This document shows positions 1 through 9,133 of a DNA stretch of 64,000 bases, piece by piece. Numbering within the stretch: the stretch's first letter is position 1; each line of letters begins with the position of its first letter. The notes beneath the pieces were generated by a model. It was not told the origin of the DNA, did no database searches, and saw only the letters and a program-made list of their open reading frames with translations. Origin of the DNA: Phenylobacterium sp. Root1290 (GTDB lineage Bacteria > Pseudomonadota > Alphaproteobacteria > Caulobacterales > Caulobacteraceae); the NCBI RefSeq assembly GCF_001425305.1, contig NZ_LMEE01000003.1, forward strand, positions 186,001-250,000, read 5' to 3'. The translations under genes and the position numbers were made by a program.

Positions 1-1499
1 ATGCTGCCGTTCACGTCGCGCGAGCAGCCCTGGTAGTCCTGCTTGTCCTGGGTGTAGCGGATGCCCGCCGTCACCTTGAACGCCTCGCTCAACCGGTATT
101 CGCCGTTGGCGAACAGGCTCCAGGTGTCGGTCTCGATACGGCCGATGTCCTCATAGGTCCGGAACGACTGGTTCAGCTGCAGCGGCGTGTAGCCGCCCGA
201 GTTGAACGGCGTCGCCAGCAGCGGCTGGCCGACTGTGCGGATCAGCGTGACGTTGGCGTTCTGGCCCAGCAGCGTGCGGTTGGAGTCGAGGATGCGGTCC
301 CGGGCGATGTAGCCGCCGAGCAGCCAGAAGGTGTTCTCGCTGGAGCCCTCCAGGTGGATTTCCTGGCCGATCGACTCGATGTCGCCCTTGGCGTGCTGGA
401 TCAGGATCTCGTAGGGCGCGCCGCTCCAGTCGAACTTCGCGTCGCGAGTGAGCTTGTTGTAGTTGGTCAGCGAGACCAGCTGCATGTCGCCGCCCAGGTT
501 CCAGGCGATCTTCACCTTGCCGGCGTAGAAGTCGTTGTTCTCGCGCAGCGGGCCGCCGATGCCAGCGCCGACGCCGATGTCTGCCGAGCGCACGGCCAGC
601 GGCGCCCAGTCGGCCTGATCGGCGCTGGTCGGCGCGTTGGCGGCGATGTAGGCGGCCAGACCCGGCGCGTTGAACGGGCTGCCGGTAGTGGCGGGAGTGA
701 AGCCGATCCCCTGGGCGGCCACGGTGTCGGACTTGTTGCGCCAGGCCGTCAGCGAGGCGTCGATCGACACCGTATCCGACGGCTGGATGGCCAGCGAGGC
801 GCGCCCGCCGTAGCGATGGACCTCGCCCTGCCGCTCGCCGCGGCTGTTGCTGATCTGCCAGCCCTCGTCGCTGTCCTCCGTGCGGAAGGCGAGGCGGCCC
901 TGGATGCGATCGGCGATCGGCCCGCTGACATGGCCCTCGAAGTTGTGGGTCTTGTAGTTGCCGATCTCGCCGGTGATCGCCGCCTGGAAGTCCTCGGTCG
1001 GCTTGCGGGTGACGAAGTTGATCAAGCCGGCGGTGGTGTTGCGGCCATACAGCGTGCCCTGCGGCCCCTTCAGCACCTCGACCCGGTCCAGGTCGTAGAT
1101 CGGCCCGGTGTTCATCATCGGATAGGCGTAGGCGACCTCGTCGGTATAGGTGCCCACCGTCGAGGTGGCCGACATGTTGATCGTGTTGAAGCCGATGCCG
1201 CGCAGCGTGTAGGTCGGCACCCCCTGATAGCTCTGCGAGACGCTGAAGCTCGGCGCGAAGGTGCTCAAGTCCTTGACGTTGGTGACGTGGAGCTTCTCCA
1301 GCGTCTCGCCCGTCACCGCCTGGATCCCCATGCCGACGGAGTTCGCGGTCTCCTCGCGGCGCTGGGCGGTGACGACCACGGCCTCGATCTCGGTGGCGCC
1401 CTGTCCTGGGCTCTGGGCCGCGACGGGCGCGGCTGCGAACAGCGCGGTCGTGCTGACGCCCAGCGCCAACAGTCCGCGCAGGCTGAATTGTCCTGGCAT
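1..1499 (-). CDS. TonB-dependent receptor, N-terminal part (gene runs off the left edge)
   Basis: Outer-membrane beta-barrel receptor energised by TonB; the substrate cannot be told from sequence. The start at 1499 follows a strong GGAGGAGG ribosome site and gives a typical signal peptide ending at VAAQ, then a TonB-box-like segment (EAVVVTAQRREE). A plug domain follows, with the usual LKGPQGTLYGRNTTAG motif near residues 145-160 and then barrel strands. About 499 codons are visible and the C-terminal barrel lies outside the window. The N-terminus is of the kind common in caulobacterial and sphingomonad receptors. It is divergent from pstC across a 242-base gap holding a Pho box, so phosphate-dependent expression is possible but unproven. 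Confidence 0.93.
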   Translation of the reverse strand, partial: MPGQFSLRGLLALGVSTTALFAAAPVAAQSPGQGATEIEAVVVTAQRREETANSVGMGIQAVTGETLEKLHVTNVKDLSTFAPSFSVSQSYQGVPTYTLRGIGFNTINMSATSTVGTYTDEVAYAYPMMNTGPIYDLDRVEVLKGPQGTLYGRNTTAGLINFVTRKPTEDFQAAITGEIGNYKTHNFEGHVSGPIADRIQGRLAFRTEDSDEGWQISNSRGERQGEVHRYGGRASLAIQPSDTVSIDASLTAWRNKSDTVAAQGIGFTPATTGSPFNAPGLAAYIAANAPTSADQADWAPLAVRSADIGVGAGIGGPLRENNDFYAGKVKIAWNLGGDMQLVSLTNYNKLTRDAKFDWSGAPYEILIQHAKGDIESIGQEIHLEGSSENTFWLLGGYIARDRILDSNRTLLGQNANVTLIRTVGQPLLATPFNSGGYTPLQLNQSFRTYEDIGRIETDTWSLFANGEYRLSEAFKVTAGIRYTQDKQDYQGCSRDVNGS

Positions 1500-1629
1500 T
1501 GTGTCTTCCTCCTCCGGCGCCGCGCCTCTGTCGTGCGCGTGCGGCCTATCCTGGGAAGAGGGTGCGGAGTTCCCGTCGCCGCGCCTAGCTGACGGATGTG
1601 ATAGGGCGGCGTCCGACATCGTAATGAAA

Positions 1630-1647
1630 CTGTCATCGAACTGTCGC
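1630..1647 (+). promoter_or_regulatory. Pho box (PhoB operator) upstream of pstC
   Basis: Two direct heptamers, CTGTCAT and CTGTCGC, are separated by the 4-base spacer CGAA. This matches the classic PhoB box (CTGTCAT-N4-CTGTCAY) closely. It sits about 95 bases before the pstC start, a normal place for PhoB activation, and about 130 bases from the start of the divergent TonB receptor. The repeat direction favours pstC. It implies autoregulation, since phoB is the last gene of the operon. Confidence 0.85.
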
Positions 1648-1741
1648 AGGCGGACAGCATAAGGCGGGCACTTTCCAGCCCGGGCGGGCAGGGGGCGAAA
1701 TCAGCCTCCATGTCCGGCTCGCGCAACGGCATGGACCTTCG

Positions 1742-3184
1742 ATGCTCACCTGGATCGCCCTGACGGCGCTGCTGCTGTTCTCGCTGGCCACCTTCATGGC
1801 CGGCCGCCGCCGCGCGGTGGCCACGACGGCTGGCAAGCCTGCGCTTCTTCATTCTCTGCCCGGCTATTACGGCAGCTACGCCGCCCTCTGGGTCGGCGTG
1901 CCGGCCGCCCTGTTCATCCTGCTGTTCGCGATGTTCGGCGGTCGGCTTGAGGCGGGCCTGCTGCGCGTCGATCCGCCGGCCGCGGTTCAGCAACTGACCG
2001 CGCCCCAGCAGGACGTCTTCTTTGACGACGCCCGCGCCATCGCCCGCGGCGGCATGCCCAGCGAAACCGTCTACGACGGGGCGTTGAAGACCGCCCTGGA
2101 CGAAAAGGCCGCCCAGTCCAACCAGATCAGCAACCTGATCCAGTATGGCTCGATCGGCCTCGGCGCGATCCTGGCCCTGGCCGGCGCCTTTATCGCCTAT
2201 CCGCGCATCTCGCCGCAGTTCCGGGCCCGCAACAAGGTGGAGGGCTGGATCGCCGGTCTCTTCATCGTCTGCTCGGTGACCGCCATCCTGACCACGGCGG
2301 GGATCATCGCCTCGCTGGTCTGGGAAAGCTGGCGCTTCTTCCAGGCGGTGCCGATCCATGAGTTCCTGTTGGGAACCGAGTGGAACCCGCAGATCGCCAT
2401 GCGCGCCGACCAGTTCGCCGGCGCGGGCGCCTTCGGGGCCGTGCCGCTGTTCGTCGGCACCTTCCTGATCATGCTGATCGCCATGCTGGTGGCCGCCCCG
2501 ATCGGCCTCTTCTCGGCGATCTATCTCTCGGAGTACGCCAGCTCCTGGACCCGCTCGGTGGTCAAGCCGCTGCTCGAGATCCTCGCCGGCGTCCCGACCG
2601 TGGTCTACGGCTTCTTCGCCGCCCTGACGGTGGGGCCGCTGTTCCGCTCGTTCTTCAACTGGATCGGCGCCCAGCTCGCCGGCGGCAGCTTCGACGGCCT
2701 CGCCCAGTACCTGATGCAGGTGCAGAACCAGATGGCCTTGGTCGCCGGCGCGGTGATGGGGATCATGCTGATCCCCTTCGTCTCCTCGCTCAGCGACGAC
2801 ATCATCAACGCCGTGCCGCAGTCGCTGCGCGACGGCAGCCTGGCCATGGGCGCCACCCGCTCCGAGACGGTCAAGAAGGTCGTCCTGCCGGCGGCTCTGC
2901 CCGGGATCATGGCCGCCCTGCTGCTGGCGGTCTCCCGCGCGGTCGGCGAGACCATGATCGTGACCATGGCCGCCGGCCTCCAGGCCCGCATGACCCTCAA
3001 TCCGCTGGACACCGTCACCACCGTGACCGTCCAGATCGTTACGCTCCTCACCGGCGACCAGGAGTTCGACAGCCCCAAGACGCTGTCGGCTTTCGGCCTG
3101 GGCCTCACCCTCTTCGCGGTGACCCTGATGCTGAACATCATCGCCCTGCGCATCGTCCAGAAGTACCGGGAACAGTATGACTGA
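1742..3184 (+). CDS. pstC: Phosphate ABC transporter permease PstC
   Basis: Inner-membrane permease half of the high-affinity phosphate importer PstSCAB. The 480-residue protein has an extra N-terminal region of roughly 200 residues with membrane segments (starting MLTWIALTALLLFSLATF), as is usual for alphaproteobacterial PstC. The permease core follows, with the ABC-coupling EAA-type loop around residues 375-395 (MGATRSETVKKVVLPAALPG). The ATG at 1742 is chosen because nearby upstream ATGs are out of frame. Its 3' end overlaps pstA by 8 bases, implying translational coupling. It is the first gene of a pstC-pstA-pstB-phoU-phoB operon behind a Pho box. The binding protein gene pstS is not adjacent. 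Confidence 0.96.
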   Translation: MLTWIALTALLLFSLATFMAGRRRAVATTAGKPALLHSLPGYYGSYAALWVGVPAALFILLFAMFGGRLEAGLLRVDPPAAVQQLTAPQQDVFFDDARAIARGGMPSETVYDGALKTALDEKAAQSNQISNLIQYGSIGLGAILALAGAFIAYPRISPQFRARNKVEGWIAGLFIVCSVTAILTTAGIIASLVWESWRFFQAVPIHEFLLGTEWNPQIAMRADQFAGAGAFGAVPLFVGTFLIMLIAMLVAAPIGLFSAIYLSEYASSWTRSVVKPLLEILAGVPTVVYGFFAALTVGPLFRSFFNWIGAQLAGGSFDGLAQYLMQVQNQMALVAGAVMGIMLIPFVSSLSDDIINAVPQSLRDGSLAMGATRSETVKKVVLPAALPGIMAALLLAVSRAVGETMIVTMAAGLQARMTLNPLDTVTTVTVQIVTLLTGDQEFDSPKTLSAFGLGLTLFAVTLMLNIIALRIVQKYREQYD

Positions 3185-4469
3185 CGCCGCCCTCCCGACC
3201 CCCGCGACCAACCTGCGCCAGACTGTCGAGGCGCGGCTGAAGAAGCGTCATGCCCAGGAGATGCGCTTCCGGCTTTATGGCCGCATGGCCATCATCGTGG
3301 CGCTGGCCTTCCTGGCGGTCCTGCTCGGCCGGATCGTGACCCAGGGGTACTCGACCTTCATCGACTACCAGATCGCCGTGCCGGTTCACCTGGACGCCAG
3401 CAAGATCGACAAGGCCGATCCGACGGGCGCCAACTACGACCTGATGGTCGCCAACTCCGTGCTCGCCAAGCTGGGCGAGACCGACGACGAGTTCGGGAAC
3501 AAGTCGGGCAAGGTCATGGAGATCATGTCCAACGACCTCGGCTTCCAGCTGCTGAAGATGGTGCGTGAGGACCCGAGCTTGATCGGCAAGACGATCACCG
3601 TCAGCGGTCCGGTCAAGTCCGACGCCGCGCTCTACTTCAAAGGCCAGATCCAGCGCGCCACGCCTGAGGACGAGCGCAAGCTCGACAACCAGCAGCTCGA
3701 CTGGATGGACAAGCTGAAGGCCTCGGGCGCGGTCACCTCGGGCTTCAACACCGGCTTCCTGACCCGCTCGGACTCGACCGAGCCGGAGCAGGCCGGCGTG
3801 CTCGGCGCCATCGTCGGCTCGATGATGATGCTGCTGGTCACCGCCACTCTGGCGATCCCGATCGGGGTGCTGGCGGCGACCTATCTCGAAGAGTTCGCGC
3901 CGAAGAACCGCTGGACCGACCTGATCGAGGTCAACATCAACAACCTCGCCGCCGTGCCCTCCATCGTCTACGGCCTGCTCGGCCTGGCGGTGTTCATCAA
4001 CTGGATGGCCGTGCCGCGCTCCTCGCCGCTGGTCGGCGGCCTGGTGCTGGCGCTGATGTCGCTGCCCACGGTGATCATCGCCACCCGCTCGGCGCTGAAG
4101 GCGGTCCCGCCCTCGATCCGCGAGGCCGCGCTCGGGGTCGGCGCCTCGCGCACCCAGACGGTGTTCCACCATGTCCTGCCGCTGGCCATGCCCGGCGTGA
4201 TGACCGGCGCGATCCTGTCGCTGGCCCACGCCCTGGGCGAGACCGCGCCGCTGCTGATGATCGGCATGGTCTCGTTCGTGCCGGGCGTGCCGGAAGGCTT
4301 CACCGGCGCTGCGACCGTCCTGCCTGTTCAGGTGTTCATCTGGGAGAACGCGTCCGAGCGCGGCTTCCATGAGCGCACCGCCGCCGCCATCATCGTGCTG
4401 CTGGTCTTCATGATCATCATGAACCTGGCGGCCATCCTTGTTCGACGCCGCTTCGAGCGGCGGTGGTGA
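3177..4469 (+). CDS. pstA: Phosphate ABC transporter permease PstA
   Basis: Second permease subunit of the Pst importer, 430 residues and so longer than the roughly 300 of enterobacterial PstA. The extra length is an N-terminal membrane segment ([17 protein letters not shown]) followed by a periplasmic-type loop of about 150 residues. The C-terminal permease domain carries the coupling loop [20 protein letters not shown] around residues 318-337. It overlaps pstC by 8 bases, and pstB starts a few codons after it. Long PstC/PstA proteins are usual in alphaproteobacteria, so the extension is not a fusion artefact. Confidence 0.95.
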   Translation: MTDAALPTPATNLRQTVEARLKKRHAQEMRFRLYGRMAIIVALAFLAVLLGRIVTQGYSTFIDYQIAVPVHLDASKIDKADPTGANYDLMVANSVLAKLGETDDEFGNKSGKVMEIMSNDLGFQLLKMVREDPSLIGKTITVSGPVKSDAALYFKGQIQRATPEDERKLDNQQLDWMDKLKASGAVTSGFNTGFLTRSDSTEPEQAGVLGAIVGSMMMLLVTATLAIPIGVLAATYLEEFAPKNRWTDLIEVNINNLAAVPSIVYGLLGLAVFINWMAVPRSSPLVGGLVLALMSLPTVIIATRSALKAVPPSIREAALGVGASRTQTVFHHVLPLAMPGVMTGAILSLAHALGETAPLLMIGMVSFVPGVPEGFTGAATVLPVQVFIWENASERGFHERTAAAIIVLLVFMIIMNLAAILVRRRFERRW

Positions 4470-4497
4470 GGCGATGAGCTTGATCCCGAGGTTTCCC

Positions 4498-5346
4498 ATG
4501 CCCAGCCAGCGAGATGACGCCATGGCTCACGACACCACCGCCCCCGTCCACATCGCGGTCGACCGCCAGCACGCGGCCTTGCCCGCGGCGCCGGTGAAGA
4601 TCCGCGCCCGCGACGTCAACGTCTTCTACGGCGAGAAGCAGGCGCTCTTCGACGTCTCCCTCGACGTTCCGGAGAACTCCGTCACCGCCCTGATCGGCCC
4701 CTCGGGCTGCGGCAAGTCGACCTTCCTGCGCTCGATCAACCGGATGAACGACACCATTCCGGGCTGCAAGGTCACCGGCCGCATCGAGCTGGACGGCGAG
4801 GACGTCAACGACCGCTCCATCGATCCGGTGGTGCTGCGCGCCCGCGTCGGCATGGTCTTCCAAAAGCCGAACCCGTTCCCGAAGACGATCTTCGAGAACG
4901 TCGCCTACGGCCCGCGCATCCACGGCATCGCGTCGGGAAAGACCGAGCTGGAAGGCATCGTCGAATCCTCGCTCAAGCGCGCCGGCCTCTGGGCTGAGGT
5001 CGCAGATCGCCTGCATCAGCCCGGCACCGGCCTCTCCGGCGGCCAGCAGCAGCGCCTGGTGATCGCCCGCGCCATCGCCGTCTCGCCGGAAGTCATCCTG
5101 ATGGACGAGCCCTGCTCGGCCCTCGACCCGATCGCCACCGCGCGTATCGAGGAACTGATCGACGAGCTGCGCAACCAGTACTGCATCGTCATCGTCACCC
5201 ACTCGATGGCCCAGGCCGCGCGGGTGTCGCAGAAGACCGCCTTCTTCCACCTGGGCAAGCTGGTGGAGGCCGGTCCCACCGGCGAGATCTTCACCAACCC
5301 GCGCGACAGCCGCACCCAGGACTACATCACCGGCCGGTTCGGCTAG
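4498..5346 (+). CDS. pstB: Phosphate ABC transporter ATP-binding protein PstB
   Basis: ATPase of the Pst importer. Visible motifs in order: Walker [11 protein letters not shown]-loop VFQKPNPFP, signature LSGGQQQRL, Walker [14 protein letters not shown] and the switch histidine in IVTHSMAQA. The exact start is uncertain: in-frame ATGs occur at 4474, 4498 and 4522. The ATG at 4498 is preferred because a GAGG lies seven bases upstream; the 4474 start would lie five bases after the pstA stop. It gives about 282 residues, slightly longer than the family norm because of a poorly conserved N-terminal tail before [17 protein letters not shown]. Confidence 0.95.
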   Translation: MPSQRDDAMAHDTTAPVHIAVDRQHAALPAAPVKIRARDVNVFYGEKQALFDVSLDVPENSVTALIGPSGCGKSTFLRSINRMNDTIPGCKVTGRIELDGEDVNDRSIDPVVLRARVGMVFQKPNPFPKTIFENVAYGPRIHGIASGKTELEGIVESSLKRAGLWAEVADRLHQPGTGLSGGQQQRLVIARAIAVSPEVILMDEPCSALDPIATARIEELIDELRNQYCIVIVTHSMAQAARVSQKTAFFHLGKLVEAGPTGEIFTNPRDSRTQDYITGRFG

Positions 5347-5356
5347 GGGCAGGGAC

Positions 5357-6052
5357 ATGAACGAGCACATCGTCAAATCCTACGAAGACGAGCTGAACAC
5401 CCTCACCGCCGACTGCGCGCGGATGGGCGGGCTTACCGAGGCCCAGGTCGGCGACGCGCTGGACGCGGTCGTCAAGCGCGACCAGGCCCTGGCCGAGGCC
5501 GTGGTCGGCCGCGACGAGCGGCTGGACGTCCTGGAAGCCGACATCGAGCGCAAGGCGATCCGCCTGATCGCCCTGCGTCAGCCGATGGCCAACGACCTGC
5601 GCAAGACGGTGGCGGCGATGAAGATCGCCTCCAATCTCGAACGCTGCGGCGACCTGGCCAAGAACATCGCCAAGCGCACGCTGATCCTCAACGAGGCCGA
5701 GCCGATCAGCCCGCTTACCCGCTCCATCGAGCGGATGGGCCGTCTGGTGGCCGGCCGCCTGAAGGACGTTCTGGACGCCTACACCGGTTCGGACCTTGAC
5801 CGCGCCCTGGCCGTCTGGTCGCGCGACGACGAGGTGGACGAGCACTACAACAGCCTGTTCCGCGAGCTGCTGACCTACATGATGGGCGATCCGCGCACGA
5901 TCACCGCCTGCGCCCATCTGCTGTTCGTCGCCAAGAACCTCGAGCGTATCGGCGATCACGCCACCAACATCGCCGAGATCATCCACTACGAAATCACCGG
6001 CGAAGAGATGATCTCCGCCGAACGACCGAAGACTGATGCGCTGCGCGCCTGA
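5357..6052 (+). CDS. phoU: Phosphate transport regulator PhoU
   Basis: Cytoplasmic helical-bundle protein linking the Pst transporter to the PhoR/PhoB two-component system; it represses the Pho regulon when phosphate is plentiful. At 231 residues it shows the two PhoU repeats, each with the metal-binding-type helix signature: IASNLERCGDLAKNIAKR and LFVAKNLERIGDHATNIAE. It starts 10 bases after the pstB stop with a purine-rich site ahead of the ATG. Its place between pstB and phoB is the usual one. Confidence 0.96.
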   Translation: MNEHIVKSYEDELNTLTADCARMGGLTEAQVGDALDAVVKRDQALAEAVVGRDERLDVLEADIERKAIRLIALRQPMANDLRKTVAAMKIASNLERCGDLAKNIAKRTLILNEAEPISPLTRSIERMGRLVAGRLKDVLDAYTGSDLDRALAVWSRDDEVDEHYNSLFRELLTYMMGDPRTITACAHLLFVAKNLERIGDHATNIAEIIHYEITGEEMISAERPKTDALRA

Positions 6053-6081
6053 CGCGCGCTCGCCTCAAGGAGTCCGCTGAA

Positions 6082-6774
6082 TTGACGCCCTTTATTCTGG
6101 TGGTCGAGGACGAAGACGCCCTCTCGACCCTGCTGCAGTACAACCTCGACAAGGAAGGCTACGACGTGGTCGTGGCCGCCGACGGCGAGGAGGCCCTGAC
6201 CCTGGTGTCCGAGCGCCTGCCGGACATCATCATCCTCGACTGGATGCTGCCGAAAATCTCCGGCATCGAGGTCTGCCGCCGACTGCGCCAGCGCTCTGAG
6301 AGCCGCAACGTTCCGATCATCATGCTCACCGCCCGCGGCGAGGAGAGCGACCGGATCCGCGGCCTGGACACCGGCGCCGACGACTACATCGTCAAGCCGT
6401 TCGCCATGAGCGAGCTGTCGGCCCGCATCCGCGCGGTGCTGCGCCGGATCCGTCCGGGCCTGGCCGAGGACCGCGTGCACATCGGCGACCTGACGATCGA
6501 CCGCGTCGCCCACCGGGTGAAGCGCGCCGGCAAGGAGATCCACCTCGGCCCGACCGAGTTCCGCCTGCTGGACTATCTGATGCAGCATCCGGGCCGCGTG
6601 TTCAGCCGCGAGCAGCTGCTGGACGCCGTCTGGGGCTCGGACGTCTATGTCGAGGCCCGCACCGTCGACGTCCATGTCGGCCGCCTGCGCAAGGCTCTGA
6701 ACCGCGAAGAGGCCATGGCCGACCCGATCCGCACCGTGCGTTCGGCCGGCTACTCGCTGGACATGGACGCCTAG
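6082..6774 (+). CDS. phoB: Phosphate regulon response regulator PhoB
   Basis: OmpR-family response regulator that binds Pho boxes such as the one at 1630. The receiver domain shows the acidic pair (VVEDED), phospho-acceptor Asp in IIILDWMLP (about residue 54), the conserved Thr in IIMLTARGEE and the Lys in YIVKPF. The winged-helix DNA-binding domain occupies about residues 130-230 (LGPTEFRLLDYLMQHPGRVF). The start codon is TTG at 6082, preceded by AAGGAG. The partner kinase phoR is not next to the operon here; a TonB receptor occupies the upstream flank instead. Confidence 0.96.
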   Translation: MTPFILVVEDEDALSTLLQYNLDKEGYDVVVAADGEEALTLVSERLPDIIILDWMLPKISGIEVCRRLRQRSESRNVPIIMLTARGEESDRIRGLDTGADDYIVKPFAMSELSARIRAVLRRIRPGLAEDRVHIGDLTIDRVAHRVKRAGKEIHLGPTEFRLLDYLMQHPGRVFSREQLLDAVWGSDVYVEARTVDVHVGRLRKALNREEAMADPIRTVRSAGYSLDMDA

Positions 6775-6779
6775 CCCAT

Positions 6780-6807
6780 CCCGGAAGCCGCGCAGCGGCT
6801 GTCCGGG
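6780..6807. terminator. Hairpin between convergent phoB and HD-domain gene
   Basis: A long interrupted stem: CCCGG, then AGCCGC, a GCA loop, GCGGCT, then CCGGG. It begins just after the phoB stop and ends before the stop of the converging HD gene. No T-run follows on either strand, so it may be a weak bidirectional terminator or an RNA-stabilising 3' hairpin. Confidence 0.5.
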
Positions 6808-6828
6808 ACCAACTGCCTGTAGAGGCTC

Positions 6829-7419
6829 CTACGCCTCTTCGCGCCGATAGATGGAGCGCTTCGGCGCGGCCAGCACCCGGCGCAACATCGGCTCGAACGC
6901 TTCCAGCGGCATCGACTCGTAGGCCGGATCGAAGCTGTTCTGGTCGTAGAGATGGCAGAACTGCGCGGTGTATTCGAAGTCCGGGTGCCCGCGGAACTGC
7001 TCGCGCATGTCGCGGTCCAGACCCAGGTGGTGGAAGAAGTAGTAGCCCTGGAAGATGCCGTGCTTGTCGAGCATCCAGTGGTTCCGCTCCGACACGTAGG
7101 GCTTCATGATCACCGCGCCGATCTCGGCGTGGTTGGCCGGGCCCAGGATGTCGCCGATGTCGTGCATCAGCGCGCAGACCACGTATTCCTCGTCGCGGCC
7201 GTCCTTGAACGCCCGCGTCGCCGTCTGCAGCGAGTGCTCGAGCCGGTCGACCGGGTAGCCGCCGTCGTCGCCCTTCAGCATGTTGAGATGGCCGATCAGC
7301 CGATCCGGGAGTTCGCGGTTGAACGGACCCGCCGCCTTTACGATGGCCATCCAGTCTTCCTGGGTGCCGTCGGTCATGGCCGTGAACTTGGCCTGGGTCT
7401 GAATTTCGCCGTCGGCCAT
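6829..7419 (-). CDS. HD-domain protein of the PhnZ / predicted HD phosphohydrolase type
   Basis: About 196 residues forming a single HD fold. Candidate metal ligands are H62 (in EHSLQTATRA), H86-D87 (in LMHDIGD), further histidines at 97, 114 and 130-131, and D159. The spacing of the first His to the HD pair resembles PhnZ and myo-inositol-oxygenase-like di-iron oxygenases. PhnZ cleaves oxidised 2-aminoethylphosphonate to release phosphate, but many homologues of this size are simply annotated as HD phosphohydrolases. The second in-frame ATG at 7419 is chosen over 7434 because GGGAGG sits directly ahead of it. It converges with phoB; a link to phosphorus scavenging is inference from context, and no PhnY partner is seen. 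Confidence 0.8.
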   Translation of the reverse strand: MADGEIQTQAKFTAMTDGTQEDWMAIVKAAGPFNRELPDRLIGHLNMLKGDDGGYPVDRLEHSLQTATRAFKDGRDEEYVVCALMHDIGDILGPANHAEIGAVIMKPYVSERNHWMLDKHGIFQGYYFFHHLGLDRDMREQFRGHPDFEYTAQFCHLYDQNSFDPAYESMPLEAFEPMLRRVLAAPKRSIYRREEA

Positions 7420-7484
7420 GGCGGCCTCCCTCATATCTTGTTTCCGCCATCGTGCGGCGAAGGCGAGGGGGCGTCAAAACAAAA

Positions 7485-7512
7485 GGACCCGCCGGCGCGG
7501 GCCGGCGGGTCC
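7485..7512 (-). terminator. Rho-independent terminator after the PEP-CTERM gene
   Basis: A GC-rich stem (GGACCCGCCGGC ... GCCGGCGGGTCC) around a tiny loop. Read on the minus strand it is followed by TTTTGTTTTG. It lies about 25 bases past the stop of the 7536-8060 gene. Confidence 0.85.
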
Positions 7513-7535
7513 GAATGTCGTACCGTCGTGGTCGC

Positions 7536-8060
7536 TTAGGCGGTGGCCAGGGCGCCCTTGCGGCGGTTGGCGCGGATCGCCACGCCGGCGCCCGTAAAGC
7601 CGATGATCATCATCGCCCAGGTCGCCGGTTCCGGAACCGCCGAGCCGAAGGTCAGGGTGCCGCTGTACGAGCCGTTGCCGCCGCTCCAGCCGGCGACTTC
7701 CAGCTTCTGCGCGCCGGCCAGGATCGGCAGGTTGAACAGCGAGCGGAACTCGATATTGCCGCTCGAGACCAGGTCGAGGTCGACGCCGTTCAGCTTCACC
7801 GAGGTGAAGTTGATGTTGGTCGACGGGGCGCCCAGGGTCAGGATCGAGCTGATGGTGGCGCCGCCGGCGCCGTTGGTCGGGAACACGAAGTCGAACACGT
7901 GCGAGAACGCGCCGCCGGCGACGGCGGTGTCGCCGAACATGCCGGTGATCGAACCGTCGGCGGCCGGGGCGGTCAGGTTGATGTATTGCGCGGCGTTGGC
8001 GGCCGGCGCGGCGGCCAACATCGAGACGGCGAGCGCGGCCCCGACAAACAGCTTCTTCAT
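7536..8060 (-). CDS. PEPxxWA-CTERM sorted exported protein
   Basis: An exported protein of 174 residues of unknown function. It has a Sec signal peptide (MKKLFVGAALAVSMLAAAP, cleavage after ANAA). A beta-rich Gly/Ser/Asn body contains FSHVFDFVFP, reminiscent of FxDxF-family PEP-CTERM proteins. The C-terminus is a canonical sorting tail: VPEPATWAMM, a short membrane helix (IIGFTGAGVAI), then basic RANRRK. In this family the tail is recognised by an exosortase/archaeosortase-type enzyme, and none is encoded in the window. The start at 8060 has GGAG seven bases upstream and begins the signal peptide exactly; a further upstream start would add an unlikely 16-residue extension. Confidence 0.9.
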   Translation of the reverse strand: MKKLFVGAALAVSMLAAAPAANAAQYINLTAPAADGSITGMFGDTAVAGGAFSHVFDFVFPTNGAGGATISSILTLGAPSTNINFTSVKLNGVDLDLVSSGNIEFRSLFNLPILAGAQKLEVAGWSGGNGSYSGTLTFGSAVPEPATWAMMIIGFTGAGVAIRANRRKGALATA

Positions 8061-8209
8061 AGGGTACTCCAAGCTTACTGGGCGCCGGCCCGGAACACTA
8101 CCGAGCATTGTGAAAATCCAATCGACGCTATTGGAGCGCGCACATAAGCCGCTGCGACCATTTGGCGCAACGTCGTTAGCGCGCGTTCACCATGAAAAAT
8201 TGTAAAAAC

Positions 8210-8217
8210 TTAACCAT
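8210..8217 (+). promoter_or_regulatory. CtrA-like half site in the 326-base gap before tRNA-Gly
   Basis: TTAACCAT, the half-site form of the CtrA motif, lies in the gap 8061-8386 between the PEP-CTERM gene and the tRNA. The core of the gap (about 8150-8230) is the most AT-rich stretch here (TTGTAAAAACTTAACC) and probably holds the PEP-CTERM promoter on the minus strand. An 8-mer occurs by chance fairly often, so this is only a candidate. Nothing else in the gap is interpretable. Confidence 0.3.
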
Positions 8218-8386
8218 AGCGAGTGTTACGCGCGCTTGAGATGCGCCTTGTCCGCGGGATTTCGCCGTGTTCGCACCCCAGGGTGGAATGTCGCGTTGCC
8301 TATCGCAGCGGCTTGAGCGGCGCGCCTGGAGCAGATAGATGGTGAGCCTTGGTCAGCCCCGCCGCATCGGCGCCGGCAAGACCTGC

Positions 8387-8461
<75 letters not shown>

Positions 8462-8530
8462 ATTCGATCTCTCGAATTCGGCGACGGTTCTGGATCCGGC
8501 TCACGGGTGCGGCCGAACGCGCTTGCGCCG

Positions 8531-9025
<495 letters not shown>

Positions 9026-9133
9026 TCAGCGATGGACAAAGCGCTGATGCGACGTGACGTATCGGTCAGTCTGAGCGTTCGGCGGCCGGACCAGCCGAGC
9101 CATCGCGCGTCGTTGTCTTTTGCAGGAGAGCGG

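Noticed and set aside
1313..3211. A 632-codon minus-strand open frame across the TonB receptor start and pstC
   Set aside because: Antisense composition (His/Asp/Gln/Arg repeats), no family, and it contradicts the well-supported pstC gene and the Pho box.
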